Below, piece after piece: positions 10,691 through 21,407 of a stretch of 64,000 nt of DNA (position 1 is its first letter; the number at the start of each line of letters is the position of its first letter). The translations under genes were made by a program, and so were the position numbers. The stretch is from Adiantum capillus-veneris (taxonomy: Eukaryota > Streptophyta > Polypodiopsida > Polypodiales > Pteridaceae): contig CM043950.1 of NCBI GenBank assembly GCA_014529385.2, positions 76,894,435 to 76,958,434 on the forward strand, read 5' to 3'. The notes beneath the pieces are model-generated. The model was not told the DNA's origin, did not search any database, and saw only the letters and a program-made list of their open reading frames with translations.

Positions 10691-10864
10691 ACGCGTCCTA
10701 GTTCGCATCCAAAACTAGGTGGTGCCCCAAATTTGTGTAGGGTTAGGTTGCGGGTTTGTGTGTTTTTTTGTTGTTTTTTCCAACCCCAACCCAATTGAGC
10801 AGCACGGGAGCCGACAAGGGTGCTTAGAGGCCACTCTTCTTGTTGCTCGCCCCGGACCGCCTCA

Positions 10865-11580
10865 ATAGCAATGTCTCTATGTAACTTTTTTGACACAAGG
10901 CAATACCACCATCACACTTCTTAAACTATATACCCAAGTAGTGATGCAACAGCCCCAAATATTTCATCTTGAAAGTAGCATTCAAATCAGCCTTAAATTC
11001 AACAATATGTCTCTCATTTGGTCCAGTGATCAGCAAATCATCAACATAAAGAACCACAATGAGAAGTACATCACCCTCACGCTTTACATACAATGTGCTT
11101 TCTGTTGGACTGTTACAAAAGCCTTGTTGAACCAATTAAATGAGTGTCAGATTTCTCATACCAAGCACGAGGAGATTGCTTCAACCCATACAAAGCCTTT
11201 TTACATCTGCACACTTTGTCCACTTGTCCTTTTATGACAAAACCACGAGGCTGCGTTACATAAACTTCCTCAAATATGTCACCATTCAAGAAAGCAGGAA
11301 CAATGTCTGATTGATATACATCCCAACCAAAATGAGCTGCCAATGCACATAGAAAACGCACAGTAGTCATACAACAAGTGGGAGAAAAAGTCTCTTCATA
11401 TAACCTTTTTGTTGTGCATACCTTTTGCAACAAGTCGAGCCTTATGGCAATCGATCTCACCATTCGGCTTGCATTTCAACTTGTAAACCCACTTTGTACC
11501 AATGTTCTTTTTGCTAGGAGGCAAATCACATAAAGTCCATGTGTCATTTTCTATAGGTGCATCATATTATGATTGCATGG
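10865..11580 (-). pseudogene. pol: copia reverse transcriptase, truncated
   Basis: Read from high to low coordinates, the RVT_2 domain begins with N-D-T-W-x-L then I-G-T-K-W-V-Y-K-L-K. It continues with K-A-R-L-V-A-K-G and L-N-G-D-I-x-E-E-V-Y, then K-A-L-Y-G-L-K-Q-S-P-R-A-W, and the catalytic Y-V-D-D-L-L-I-T near 11050. Frameshifts occur near 11450 and 11130. The sequence stops at 10865, where the E1 LTR begins, inside a block typical of the RT connection region. Confidence 0.85.
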
Positions 11581-11768
11581 CAACCATCCAATTTTTTGAA
11601 TTTTGTGCTTCATCAAAAGACAGAGGCTCCTCAACATCATGTAAGCTAGACACAACCAAAGCATAACATCATATTATGATTGCATGGCAACCATCCAATT
11701 TTTTGAATTTTGTGCTTCATCAAAAGACAGAGGCTCCTCAACATCATGTAAGCTAGACACAACCAAAG
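11560..11768 (-). repeat. 107-bp tandem duplication inside copia pol
   Basis: About 102 bases starting CATCATATTATG at 11560 recur at 11667, a period of 107. The unit is not a multiple of 3, so the duplication shifts the frame between integrase and RT. The copies are almost identical, so it arose recently by slippage or unequal exchange. Confidence 0.9.
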
Positions 11769-12636
11769 AATAACAATCTGATGCATAAGATGCATGGCAA
11801 GAGCCTGAACGAGTACAAGTAGACAAAGGTTCATCCAATTTACTATCAGGCAAAGCGTGCACCAGCCATTTTGGCATACCTCTAGCCTGCTCATTTTCAG
11901 CCCTTTCCTCATCTAGTGAATCATGTACATCTGCATCAGTAATAGGCTGATCTGTAACATTTTGAGAAACCCCCATAGGCTGTACATTTGCCTCATCGGA
12001 ACTTACATTCGTATTTCCACCACTACAAAGAGGCAACAAAGTGTCATAAATGTCCTGTGATCTTACATTACTATCTCTAGTACATGACAACAAGGGTTGA
12101 AGAGAATCTTCCACAAACACTACATCCCGTGAAACCAGAATACGTTTTGTTTGCGGTTGATACAACCTGTAACCTTTGCTTTCAGCACTATAAACAACAA
12201 AAATACATTTGCCAGCCTTATCATCCAATTTTCTGTGATTCACTTGTGGCACCAAAGCATATGCCAAACATCCAAAAACACGCATGTGCTCAATAGAAGG
12301 CTTTCTATCATGCCATGCTTCATATGGAGTAATAAACTGCAAAGCTTTCGTAGGACACCTGTTTAGTACATAAGTGGCACACATGATGGCCTCAAGCCAA
12401 AACGAATGCGGCAAAGCTTGACTTTTGACCATACATCGTGCCATTTCCGTCAGTAACCTATTTTTCCTCTCAGTAACACCATTTTGCTGAGGTGTATAAG
12501 GCACTGTACATTGGTGTTTTATCCCACTACTAGCCAGAAATGCATTAAATTCATGAGACATATACTCCCCCCCTCGATCCAAACGGAGAGTGCTTAGAAC
12601 GCTGTATCTTACCCAAAATACAACCTTCACAAACAT
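11674..12636 (-). pseudogene. pol: copia integrase, C-terminal core and linker
   Basis: The open frame of 320 codons begins within the integrase core at the D-R-G-G-E-Y block and includes the P-Q-Q-N-G-V-T-E-R block that carries the catalytic Glu. It continues with the copia G-C-L-A-Y and D-V-V-F blocks. The first catalytic Asp and about 80 residues are missing: the zinc-domain block at 12551-12739 runs directly into the S-D-R-G-G-E-like segment. That is an internal deletion, so the integrase cannot be active. Confidence 0.85.
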
Positions 12637-13002
12637 GTTTTACAAGTGCTTCAAGAGGCGGGAAAGAAGAAACCATATAAGTTTTGCCTCTAAAATAACC
12701 GTTGAATCTGCAATAGCATTTGCAAAATTTTGTCCACACTTGTCATACAAAGTGAGCTTATACATCCCACGGCACAAAAGGCCAGATGCAACAATTTCAT
12801 CACCAAAACTGAGATCATGAACTGTACATCTGTCATCCACAAATTTGACCTACTACAAGTCCAAGTCTAGCAAGTGCGGATACAGATAAGAGATTCTTCT
12901 TGATCCCAGGTACATAAAGTGCATCAACAAGTGTGAAGGAACTGCCATTAGCAATAAGCACAATCTTTCCAACTCCTTGAGTTGGATAAGAGGCATTGTT
13001 GG
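12637..13002 (-). pseudogene. pol: copia gag-pre-integrase domain and end of protease
   Basis: The frame contains a G-V-G-K-I block, a D-A-L-Y-V-P-G block and L-L-S-V-S, as in copia proteins between protease and integrase, and later the zinc-domain block C-E-G-C-I-L-G-K. The sequence is cut at 13002 by E3. The upstream codons resume at 41941. Confidence 0.82.
12998..13002. other. target-site duplication of E3, left copy
   Basis: GTTGG lies directly before the E3 5' LTR and is repeated at 41941-41945 directly after the 3' LTR. The 5-bp length is normal for Ty3/gypsy insertion. Confidence 0.9.
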
Positions 13003-13211
13003 TGTTTAGCGGACGAAGCAACCAGCGGCCGTGGCCAGAGGATCATATTTTTTTGAGAACCATTGTAAAATTATTTTGTAAAGAAGCATCTCTAAGTCGG
13101 GAAGTTGTCAAAGGATGTATGATTATTCTTATGGGAGCAATTGTATATTAGAGAGCCAGTTAGAGGTTTGGGAGCTTGTGGCCGGACAAGCCATTTTGTA
13201 AAGACCTAATC

Positions 13212-13219
13212 TATAAAGG
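13212..13219 (+). promoter_or_regulatory. TATA box of E3 5' LTR
   Basis: TATAAAGG occurs at the same LTR position as 40220-40227 in the 3' LTR. Confidence 0.45.
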
Positions 13220-13564
13220 TCAATTTTTGTAAGTTTGAGAGAGATCTTTTTAATGGAGAACTGAGAAGACAGCGCACGTTTGAAAGCTCCTTCTTGTTCA
13301 AACTTGTAATCTTCGCCATTGTGGCTACGGTAATCCAAATTCAGATTTGCTTATTGCATTGCGTTCCTCTCCTCTTGCTCTTTCATTCAAGTGTAATCAT
13401 TCAAGATTCGGTGTAGGTTTTCAACTACGACTTTAAGGCCTTAAATCACTGTTTTGAGTGTCTATATGCGTGTTTTATGTTGTTTTGACCCTAGGAGAGG
13501 CTTTAGGGACCCTAAAACGACCCATTAGGATCACCTGTTCACTGTTTTTGCGGACTTTGGGATG

Positions 13565-13580
13565 AACGATCGCGATCGTT
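13565..13580. repeat. 16-bp perfect palindrome, GATCGCGATC core, E3 5' LTR
   Basis: AACGATCGCGATCGTT is fully self-complementary and conserved at 40573-40588 in the 3' LTR. It belongs to the dispersed palindrome family seen in the E3 and E4 non-coding regions. Confidence 0.9.
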
Positions 13581-14521
13581 GTACCTCTCCAGAATGCTGT
13601 GACAGTGATAGGATATGTTCCTGATAACCCCTTGGAGCTTCCCTTCAAGTTTCGTGCGATTCTGACATAATTTGCATGGTAAACGGTGATGGGGGCTTTT
13701 CACAAGCCAAGCTCCCATACCCCTCTTCTCTCGTCCCCACCCCATGAAAACCCCCTCTTAGGGAGGGAGTGATAAAAGGCATTGGAAAAAGTAAGAAAAA
13801 AATAAAGTATGATTATGTAAATATATAAGAAAGGAAAAATAGGCCACCCCATGCCTGCGGGGGAGCCCATCCCCACCTTGCCTCCTTTTCTCTTCACTGT
13901 TGCCCCGCCGTGTGTCCCTTTTCCTCTCCTCCACTCAAAAGGTCAACCCCCTCTCTCTTCCCCTTGTCCTTTCTTCTTTCTCTCTCCCCTCAAGCTACCC
14001 CACCTCTCACCAATAATGCATTATAACTCACCAATAATGCACCCTATCTCACATGCAACTTACCCTATCTTCCAAAATAGTATACCCCACCCCCTCTCTC
14101 TCTCTCCTATCATATCCCATGACCCAAATAACCCCCTCTCTCTCTAAAGGGCACCATGTCTCTTGTCTTGTAGCTAAATAACCTCCCTCACACTCACACA
14201 CACTCAGTTTCACTAAAAAAGGTGCCCATAGACCCATCCCCACCCGGTGGTTACCTGATTTTTCTTGTGTTCACACACATCTGCACACAGATTCACCTCT
14301 GAACACACTCCCCTCTCTCCCCTCTTGTAATTACTTTATTCTCCATGTCACCTCTCACTTTTTTTCATCAACCCCATCTTTCTCTCTTAGTCTCTCTCTC
14401 ATGAGACTGCTGTTCTGGCACATATACACACAGCCAGACAAGTGGGGCCCACAGTCACATGGCCTATGTAGATAATGATTTCTTCATTTCTAAATTCTAG
14501 AATTCCTCCCTCCTCCTCCCC

Positions 14522-14530
14522 TATATAAAG
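14522..14530 (+). promoter_or_regulatory. TATA box of E2 5' LTR
   Basis: TATATAAAG is conserved in the 3' LTR (22243-22251) and in the truncated LTR copy (41530-41538). It is the probable core promoter. Confidence 0.55.
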
Positions 14531-14995
14531 AGGGGTCACCATCACATGAAATACACACACCATCACCAAAGAGTACACTATGCACTGTGTGTGCCTAGTG
14601 CACACACACACACCCACACCATCATCATCACCGCAATCACCATGCTCGTCTTAAGCATGACCTCTACACCCTTGGGCTATGGAAGATGAAGTGAAACTAA
14701 ATGAAGGATGATGGCCATAACCCTCGTGCGAGTCTTCTCCATCAACTCTTACCTATCCGCCATGTGCTCTACCACGCTCTCCCTTCTCATTCCCCTACCC
14801 TATGCTCCCCATTTCATCGCCTTATTCTCTAAATAAAGCTTGAGGTTTTGTGAGTATGTTTTCTTGCAATGTTTTGCCCATGTGAGGTGTGCGGAATCGC
14901 CACCTAGTCTTGTGTTTGGAGTGAGCTTGTGTATGTGTAAAGGGTGTGCGGATTCGCCATCCTTTTGTGGTGCCTAAGTACTAAGCCGATATACC

Positions 14996-15001
<6 letters not shown>

Positions 15002-15030
<29 letters not shown>
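15002..15030. repeat. (CT)n microsatellite in E2 5' LTR
   Basis: It is shorter than the partner tract at 22725-22768 in the 3' LTR. Confidence 0.95.
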
Positions 15031-15034
<4 letters not shown>

Positions 15035-15249
15035 ACTGGATCTCATTCCCTTTCCTCTTCATCATTGCTCCCAAGCATCCATCTCTCTTGGATGAAAACT
15101 TTGTTATGGTGGTGTGTTGTTTGCGTCCTAGCCGCTGAAGCTAGGTGGTGCCCCCTCTTTGCTTTACCATGATAGGCTCGAGGCGCGCCATTCGGTCCCC
15201 GGTGTTTTAGAGGCTGTCAGGGTTCGGGGTTCGCTTTGCTCCCGTCATT

Positions 15250-15267
15250 TGGTGCCCCCACTGAGGA
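15250..15267 (+). other. E2 primer-binding site
   Basis: TGGTGCCCCCACTGAGGA lies 2 bases after the LTR end. It is identical to the E1 site, so both elements use the same tRNA primer. Confidence 0.82.
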
Positions 15268-15320
15268 TATTTTCATGAAACCCTTTAGTTTACAAGACTG
15301 AAACCCCTAAACTATTGTGA

Positions 15321-15786
15321 ATGGATGAATGGCTAGCAGGATTTGCTAATTGGATGACAGAAGAAGAAGAGATCCAAGCACAACTAGATGAACTCCGCAT
15401 CTCCATCGAAGCTCGAGTGCCAGGCGTAACGGTAATCGATTTGCAGTGGGAGAGTCAACCAACACGCCAAACCCAGTGGATATACATAGGCCAAGTGCCA
15501 AGAAGAAGAAGGAGAAGGTCGAAACCATGTCCGCAACCTACAACCAACCCACAACAACAAAATGGAAGGAGCTCTACACAATACAGAATCAACACTATTC
15601 TACTTTGAGAATCGGGTAACTCAAGTCACGGAGGTAATTATCACAGTCAGTTTTCAAGTCGCACCTGATGCTGCAGCACAGATAACGGAATCATTGGCTC
15701 ACACTCTCACTAGAGAAACTAGGGACCTAGTGAGTTTGTTTCAGGAAAGAACACCACCCTCTCCCACAAGCTTGGACAGTGACTAA
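15321..15786 (+). pseudogene. E2 pre-gag ORF, frameshifted
   Basis: An ATG frame of 95 codons (15321-15608) is acidic at its start and ends in an arginine-rich and glutamine-rich tail. An overlapping frame carries open sequence to 15786 with a hydrophilic, helix-rich segment. Together they probably formed one leader-region ORF. I see no known domain. It lies where E1 has only non-coding leader. Confidence 0.35.
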
Positions 15787-15803
15787 GCACCTCTAAGATT
15801 CAC

Positions 15804-16022
15804 ATGAATCAGTACAACCTACCTCAAGACAGATTACACATACCAACATGTGTTCGCTCAATCAAGGTAATACTGGATTTGAAGGCTCACTACCAGCACG
15901 TCATTGACACCATGATGGGTGGGGAGCAATTTTTTGAGGTTTTGGCATCAGATCAACCATTTGTCCTACCTTTGGTACAAGGCAATGTACCGTTTGAAGT
16001 TTTAATCTATGTCCTAGTATAA
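15804..16022 (+). CDS. short pre-gag ORF conserved between E2 and E1
   Basis: This 72-codon ATG ORF ends 83 bp before gag. Its last 36 residues align with the E1 ORF at 1759-1971, with the G-x-E, L-A-S, Q-P and L-P-L motifs in register and the same stop position. It is uninterrupted even though the neighbouring gag and pol are broken. The function is unknown. Confidence 0.5.
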   Translation: MNQYNLPQDRLHIPTCVRSIKVILDLKAHYQHVIDTMMGGEQFFEVLASDQPFVLPLVQGNVPFEVLIYVLV

Positions 16023-16105
16023 GAGGGTATACACGCCTCCTTGTAAAGAAGAAAAAAACTTTTGCAAGTTAAGCAGTGTGTCTTTCTAACTCTCTCTCAG
16101 TAATC

Positions 16106-16835
16106 ATGGCAAGTGTAGCATTTCCAACATTTAAAGGAAACAAGGGGGAGGATTTTGTAACAGACTTCCTAGATGACTTTGAAGTAGCATGTGTAGTGAG
16201 CAACAAAGATACAGATGAATCCCGGGTTAGAATCTTTAAGCATCTCATGAAGCTAGAAGCTAGATCATGGTACAATGCACTTCCACAAGAAACCAAGGAT
16301 GACTGGGAACCCTTAAAAACCGCTTTTTAGAGGCGCTTTGGGGGAGGTACCACTTCAGAAAAGTTGTGGGACAAGTTGAGAGACTTGAAGTAGGAGGGTC
16401 TTTTAGAATATGCCACCTATGAGTCCCAAATTTGTGGATTTGTGGGAACGGTGGGTTGAGTCACTGGCAAGGGGGGAAGCTGCACCCGATTTCCTAAAAA
16501 AAGATCGGTTCACGCATGGCTTATGGCCGCTTCTCAAGAAGAAGGTAAAAGGTAGATTCCCGGCTACGTACGAGTTAGCCGTTGAGATTGCTCGCCCTAA
16601 GGACAAGAAGCTGCGAATGAAAGCCAAAGAAACCGAGTCAACAGAAACAACAACATCACGTCGACCAGCAACTACGACAACCACCATTCCACCACCACCA
16701 CCGGCTCTTGGGGTAAGAGATGACCAACAAGATATGTTGGCCCATATTACTGACCAACTGCAGAATTTGTCTGTCCACTTAATACAACAAGGGAGGAGTC
16801 AAGAAAGAGATCAAGACCTTGGAAGAGCACGATGA
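16106..16835 (+). pseudogene. gag: E2 gag
   Basis: It starts at ATG in A-T-C-A-T-G-G context with a hydrophobic block F-P-T-F-K-G. It carries the gag domain with a W-Y-N-A-L-P block near residue 60, equivalent to W-F-D-S-L-P in E1. A TAG at 16328-16330 and another near 16392 interrupt it, with a frame change between them. The second half (16410-16835) contains the F-L-K-K-D-R-F block and a threonine- and proline-rich linker. A TGA at 16833-16835 separates it from the in-frame zinc knuckle. Confidence 0.82.
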
Positions 16836-17640
16836 CAAAACAGGGAGTATCATTGCTACAACTGCGGAGAAGACGGTCACGGTATGTACTACTGTCCCAA
16901 ACCACGACAAAACTATAATAGAGGAGGTAGGAGGAACCAATTGTCCACCCCTAGAGAAAGAAGACCCCCACCCCGAGCACCAACCCCACCAACACAAATT
17001 CTACGTACACCCCAGACACCACTACAAGCATCCATTCCACCTCTTCCACCAGCCCCACCACCTGATCGCCCTGTAAACATCATAAGGCTAGAAGAGAAAG
17101 GAAAAGCCGTAGTAGTGGATCCACCTAGAGCAAAGGAGAGGGACAAGGGTAAGGAGAAGGTAACCTTTTTAGAACCACTTGAGGCCATGACTGTGAAAAG
17201 AGCTAGGAGGGAGAAAGCTACACAATCAGATGATGAGAGAAGCATGAGAGGAGAAACTAGCAAGAGGCCATCCAGGCCACGACGAAAATTGGGCATCACC
17301 GACTTCCGGCTAGGGGAAAGTTCTAAGCCCTATGATCTAACATTGGATGTGGCAGAGCAAGGACCGAATATTACATGGCCACTGCTGCTACATCTTGCAC
17401 CAAAAGTAAGGCGACAATGGTCTAAAATGGTAAGTACAAGACGCTCCAAAACAAAGGTAGCCGGAGCAATTTCGGGATGCAACATGGATGACATCCTTCC
17501 AATTGTCGACGTAAACATAAAAGGAAAGAGGGTTGGAAACACCTACATTGATGGAGGTGCACAAATCTATGTAATGAGCGAAGCTATGATGCTTCGATTA
17601 GGGCTCTCCATGCAAGGCAAAGATGGCAAACAACGCAAAA
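16836..17640 (+). pseudogene. gag-pol: E2 zinc knuckle and N-terminal protease half
   Basis: The knuckle at 16854-16895 is intact CX2CX4HX4C. A proline-rich stretch and a basic region follow. The protease active site D-G-G-A is at 17550-17561, as in E1. A frameshift near 17620 moves the rest of the protease into the frame of the next block. Confidence 0.82.
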
Positions 17641-19617
17641 GTAAAGTGTGTGGGTGTGGTAAGTCCCGTGAAAATCAAAGCTTTCAACACTGAGGTAGAA
17701 GTGGATGTTTCTGTAATGCCTACTAAGGGGGAGGGCTATCCACTAATTTTGGGAAGGCCATGGTTGATGGCCATGAAGGCAAAACAGGACTGGGGTACTG
17801 GCCTTCTACGCATGACGGGTAAGAAAGGGGAGACAATCTACTACGACATGAGGATTGGCAAGCAGAAGCAAATGAATCTGGAAACATCGGCAGAGGAAAC
17901 CACTAGCGAATCTTCCAGTTCCGAGAAGGAGACCACATCCACCGACGAAAGTGACAGTTCCATTGATGTGATGGGTATCATTATGAAGGATCCACAAATG
18001 GTAAGCACAACTGGTGATCCATCACCAAAAGGGCAACCCAATGAAGAAGAGAGCAAATCACCTAGCCTAGGAGGAAGTAGGTTGAAGGGTATGTTGTCTA
18101 CGGAATTAACACTTGAGGAGAAAGATAGTTTTTTGCAAATGTTGATGGGATTTCCTAACCTGTTCATTGACAACTATGAAAGAATCACAGGCATTACAGT
18201 GGTGGAACATCATATTAAGCTGAAGGAAGGGGTCAAACCAGTTATGCAAAAGCTACGACGACTGGGGGTCATACAAGAAAAGGCACTCTTGGCCAAGGTA
18301 AGGAAACTGTTGGACGCGGGATTCATCTATCCTGTAGAAAACTCAGAATGGGTGTCACCCGTAGTGGTGACGCCTAAAAAGAATGGTAAGTGGAGGGTCT
18401 GTGTTGACTACAAACCACTAAATGCAGCTACAAAGAGAGACAACTTTCCTCTCCCTTTCTTGGATGAAATTCTGAATGAAGTAGCAGGTTTTGAATGCTA
18501 TACCATCTGTGATAGTTATTCTGGTTACTTTCAAATACGCATAGCCTTGGAAGATCAGCTAAAAACCACTTTTATCACGCCATGGGGTTGTTTTTCATAC
18601 AGGGTTATGCCATTTGGTCTCACAAATGCACTTGCCACATTCCAAAGATATGTCACATATGTTTTTCAACCGTTCTTTGGAACATCCATAAGAGTGTTCA
18701 TTGATGATTTTTGTATATATAGCTCCCGTATTTCATATTTAGAAAAGGTAATTGAAGATTTGGCCAGGTTGCAGAGCCTAGGTGGGCAATTAAATGTGGA
18801 TAAATGTCACATTGAGGAGAGTCAAGTCATTCTACTAGGCCATGAAATTTCAGAAAAAGGTATCAACGCTGACCCAAGTAAGGTGTCCACACTCATAGCC
18901 CTACCTTCACCAACGACCGCACGTCAACTGGTCTCTTTTCTACAGAAGGTGAGGTACTTAAGTAGATTCATACATCTACTATCACAACTTGTTCTACCAC
19001 TGCAACAACTCACTCAAAGATCAACTTTCACTTGGGATGAGGAAAGCGAACATCACTACAACAAGGTAAAGGAGGTCTTAGCCACTCTGCCAACTATCTC
19101 ACCACCTAAGTGGGATGAAAAATTCTATGTCGCCTCAAGTGTTGGTGATGACTCATTGGGAGCTGTGCTACTCCAAAAGGATACGACGACATCTTTCATG
19201 AGGCCAATCTACTTCTCTAGTCGAATGATGACAGCAGGAGAGAAAGGTTTCACCCATGTGGAACACTTAGTCCTAGCTCTTAGATTTGCAACTACAAAGT
19301 TTAGGTCATATTTGCTGCCTAAGTAATTTATGATTCTAACCACGGAGGACATATTTCCCTATGTTGTACAACACATGGATGTGTCTGCTAGAATTACTAA
19401 ATGGCTAGTTCGTCTGCAAGAGTTTGACTACACGGTACAGGTAGAAAGCACGACAAGGGCAAGTTTGGGGGGACTCATGACCTACCAAGTCTTTGAAGGG
19501 AAGGAGAAGCAATCTAAGGAAGGAGAAGTCCGATTACCTCTAGTACCACTGATGGTAGAAGGAGAAGTCCGATTACCTCCAGTACCACTGATGGTAGAAG
19601 TACTCTCTCTACTTTGA
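17623..19617 (+). pseudogene. pol: E2 protease C-half, reverse transcriptase and first RNase H
   Basis: An open frame of 567 codons starts in the protease (I-L-G-R-P-W near residue 42) and crosses an acidic serine-rich linker. It then enters the RT with W-V-S-P-V-V-V, K-K-N-G-K-W-R and P-F-G-L-T-N-A. The catalytic F-I-D-D-F is at 18697-18711. RNase H follows with G-A-V-L-L-Q and the T-H-V-E-H block. A TAA at 19324-19326 interrupts it, and the same frame resumes to 19617. The gap to the second RNase H contains a 39-bp duplication. Confidence 0.88.
19522..19599 (+). repeat. 39-bp tandem duplication in E2 pol linker
   Basis: Two copies of a 39-base unit (19522-19560 and 19561-19599) differ at one base. 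The unit is 13 codons long and lies between the first RNase H and the second one. Its end coincides with the frameshift into the second RNase H frame. Confidence 0.92.
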
Positions 19618-20161
19618 TGGAGCCTACAAGCGAGCGCCTGACAAAGCAGCCACAGGCATAGTGGTCTTTGATGACAAAGGGACAAAGGTATTTTCGTTGG
19701 GCCAATTGTTAGATTCACATTCTAACAATGAAGCTGTTTATGCAGCACTAACCAAGGGTCTACACTGGTGCGTCTCACAAGGTGTACAACGCCTTAATGT
19801 ATTTGGGGATGCTCTACTTCTGGTAAGGCATGTAAATGGAGCATGGAAATGCAAGAATCCTAGTTTAAGGACTCACTTAAGTGGTGTAAAAACCGTGTTG
19901 GGTAAGTTTGAAGAAGTTCAAATACACCATATCCCAAGGGCTCAAAACCAAGAGGCATATGCCCTAGAAAGTGAAAGACTACAGGAAGTGGTGGTTGGAG
20001 CAATAAAACTAAAGATCCCTCTATTTCAAGGCAGTGATGCCTTGCCTGACATCATGCATTTTTTGGAAACAGGAGAATGCCCATCAGATTTAACAAAGGG
20101 ACAGAAGCAATGGCTGACGCGGAAGGCCACAAGGTATCGACTCATCAATGATGGTTTGTAA
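19601..20161 (+). pseudogene. pol: E2 second (archaeal-type) RNase H
   Basis: It begins with Y-F-D-G-A, then G-I-V-V-F, S-N-N-E-A and F-G-D-A-L-L blocks, and the H-I-P-R block near the end, as in E1. In E2 the usual N-x-x-A-D segment reads N-Q-E-A-Y, so one acidic catalytic residue appears lost. The frame ends at TAA 20159-20161, at a position where E1 has a Tyr codon. Confidence 0.8.
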
Positions 20162-21379
20162 TGTAAGCGTAAGGACCAAATACTCAGGAAGGTCCCTCTC
20201 TCTCACGAAATCACGGGAGTAATTGCTAGCTGTCACAATGGGGTTTGTGGTGGTCACTTTGCCCTAGACATAACAAGTAGAAAAATCTTGCAGGCAGGCT
20301 TCATATGGCCTAGCCTCAACCGTGATGTACACCATTGGTGCAAAACGTGTAAGTTGTGTCAAAAGGCCGGCACTAGGTCACTTATGCCTGAACCACAGAC
20401 ACCTATTCTCTCATATGGCCCATTTGAAAAATGGGGTATCGATGCCATTGGGCCATTACCTAGGGCCAACTCAGGAAAATTCTACATTATCATGGGGGTC
20501 GACTACATGACTAGATGGGCAGAGGCTACAGCCACCACTAGAATCACAGTGGTAGAGGTAGCTAAATTTATCTATGAGCACATATGCTGTAGGTTTGGCA
20601 CACCTTTAGAGATCATCTCTGATAGAGGGCCAGGTTTCAGAGCAGACTTGGTAGGAGAATTAATGCAAAAACTGGGCATTACAAGGAGGCACTCTTCACC
20701 ATATTACCCTCAATGTAATGGCCTAGTTGAAAAGGTAAATGGAATGGTTTCTAAAATTATTACCAAGCAGGTAAACAATCATCCTGGAGACTGGGATAAG
20801 TATCTACTACCAACTTTATGGGCCTACAGAACTTCATTTCGTACATCCTTGGGATTCACACCGTATCATCTAGTATTTGGTAAGGAATCAATCTTGCCCA
20901 TTGAAGTGCAACTACAAAGTCTCAGAGTAATGGCAAGCCAGCTTCAACAGCCCAACATGCATTTGAGAGATCACATCATCAACTTGGAAAGACTGCAGCT
21001 GGACAGAGAAGAAGCAATAAATTATTATGCAGCACAAGCAGAGCATAGACGGCTTAGCTTTAACGAGCATCTCCGAAAAAAAGAATTGAAGAAAGGAATG
21101 TTGGTGCTCCGCTACGACAATCGCTTCGACACGCGCAAGGATAAGAAAATCCTCCTCCGATGGGAAGGCCCTTTCATCATCAGGAAAAAGTATGCCAATG
21201 GAAGCTACCAGCTTATGGAGGCTGCTGGAAAACTTCATAAAACCAGGGTAAATGGTTGGCGACTTAAACCTTATTTTCTTCGATTTGACCAGGCTCCACC
21301 AATTGACATTCCAGAAGAGGACACACCATCAGCCGCCACCTCCGACGATAATGATCAAACAGATGAGCTAGAGACATGA
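20162..21379 (+). pseudogene. pol: E2 integrase
   Basis: It is in frame with the second RNase H. The HHCC zinc domain is complete (H-N-G-V-C-G-G-H-F and C-K-T-C-K-L-C). The core has D, D and E at 20441, 20621 and 20729, so DD35E spacing is kept. The GPF module W-E-G-P-F and an acidic C-terminus end at 21379. Apart from the TAA at its border the domain looks intact. Confidence 0.88.
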
Positions 21380-21390
21380 ATGCCTCTAGC

Positions 21391-21404
21391 CAAAAGGGGA
21401 GGGC
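21391..21404 (+). other. E2 polypurine tract
   Basis: CAAAAGGGGAGGGC lies 3 bases before the 3' LTR. It matches the E1 tract in sequence and spacing. Confidence 0.8.
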
Positions 21405-21407
21405 TAA

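Larger units (their letters stand above)
1..10864 (+). mobile_element. E1: Tat-type Ty3/gypsy LTR retrotransposon, 5' end cut by window edge
   Basis: Positions 1-1450 repeat at 9422-10864, which defines the LTR pair. The 3' LTR is 2,508 bp, so about 1,064 bp of the 5' LTR lie left of the window and the whole element is near 11.9 kb. The internal order is primer-binding site, pre-gag ORFs, gag, degenerate zinc knuckle, protease, RT, RNase H, a second RNase H and integrase, followed by a polypurine tract. The second RNase H between the first one and integrase is the known mark of the Tat lineage. Coding is broken by stops and frameshifts, so the copy is dead. Its right edge cuts the RT of a minus-strand copia element, which suggests that E1 inserted into it. 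Confidence 0.9.
8357..10864 (+). repeat. E1 3' LTR
   Basis: It runs from TGAT after the polypurine tract to the CA matching the end of the 5' LTR, 2,508 bp. The first 20 bases hold a perfect 5-bp stem with a T5 loop (8361-8375). A TATA box is at 9954-9961 and a CT tract at 10604-10688. The stretch 8357-9421 has no partner in the window because the left end of the 5' LTR is missing. Small open frames within it are not convincing genes. Confidence 0.93.
10865..13002 (-). mobile_element. Ty1/copia element, 3' part (pol), interrupted on both sides
   Basis: This is the pol portion of a minus-strand copia element whose gag, primer site and 5' LTR lie at 41941-43673. The two parts were separated by E3 with a GTTGG duplication. 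Reading across the break joins the protease to the gag-pre-integrase region in order. On the left E1 cuts the RT, so the rest of RT, RNase H and the 3' LTR lie outside the window. The copy is old, with a deletion in integrase, a 107-bp tandem duplication and several frameshifts. Confidence 0.9.
13003..13686 (+). repeat. E3 5' LTR, left portion (684 bp)
   Basis: It aligns with 40010-40694. E2 interrupts it after AAACGG, and it resumes at 22986. It contains a TATA box at 13212-13219 and a perfect 16-bp palindrome at 13565-13580. Confidence 0.92.
13687..15247 (+). repeat. E2 5' LTR
   Basis: It runs from TGATGGGGG to CCCGTCA, 1,561 bp. It has a pyrimidine-rich left half, a TATA box at 14522-14530, and a CT tract at 15002-15030. 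A stem-loop followed by a primer-site-like string occurs at 15127-15155. Confidence 0.94.

Noticed and set aside
10865-10869. ATAGC as a target duplication matching GCTAT next to the copia LTR
   Set aside because: ATAGC at 10865 is part of continuous copia RT coding sequence, so the inverse match to 43674-43678 is coincidence.
13851-14147. Proline- and serine-rich frames in E2-type LTRs
   Set aside because: The same frame appears in each LTR copy (21599, 40886) and simply follows pyrimidine-rich LTR DNA with no coding signature.
16403-17299. Long minus-strand frames opposite E2 gag
   Set aside because: They are shadows of the gag-pol frame. Composition mirrors the threonine- and proline-rich linker.
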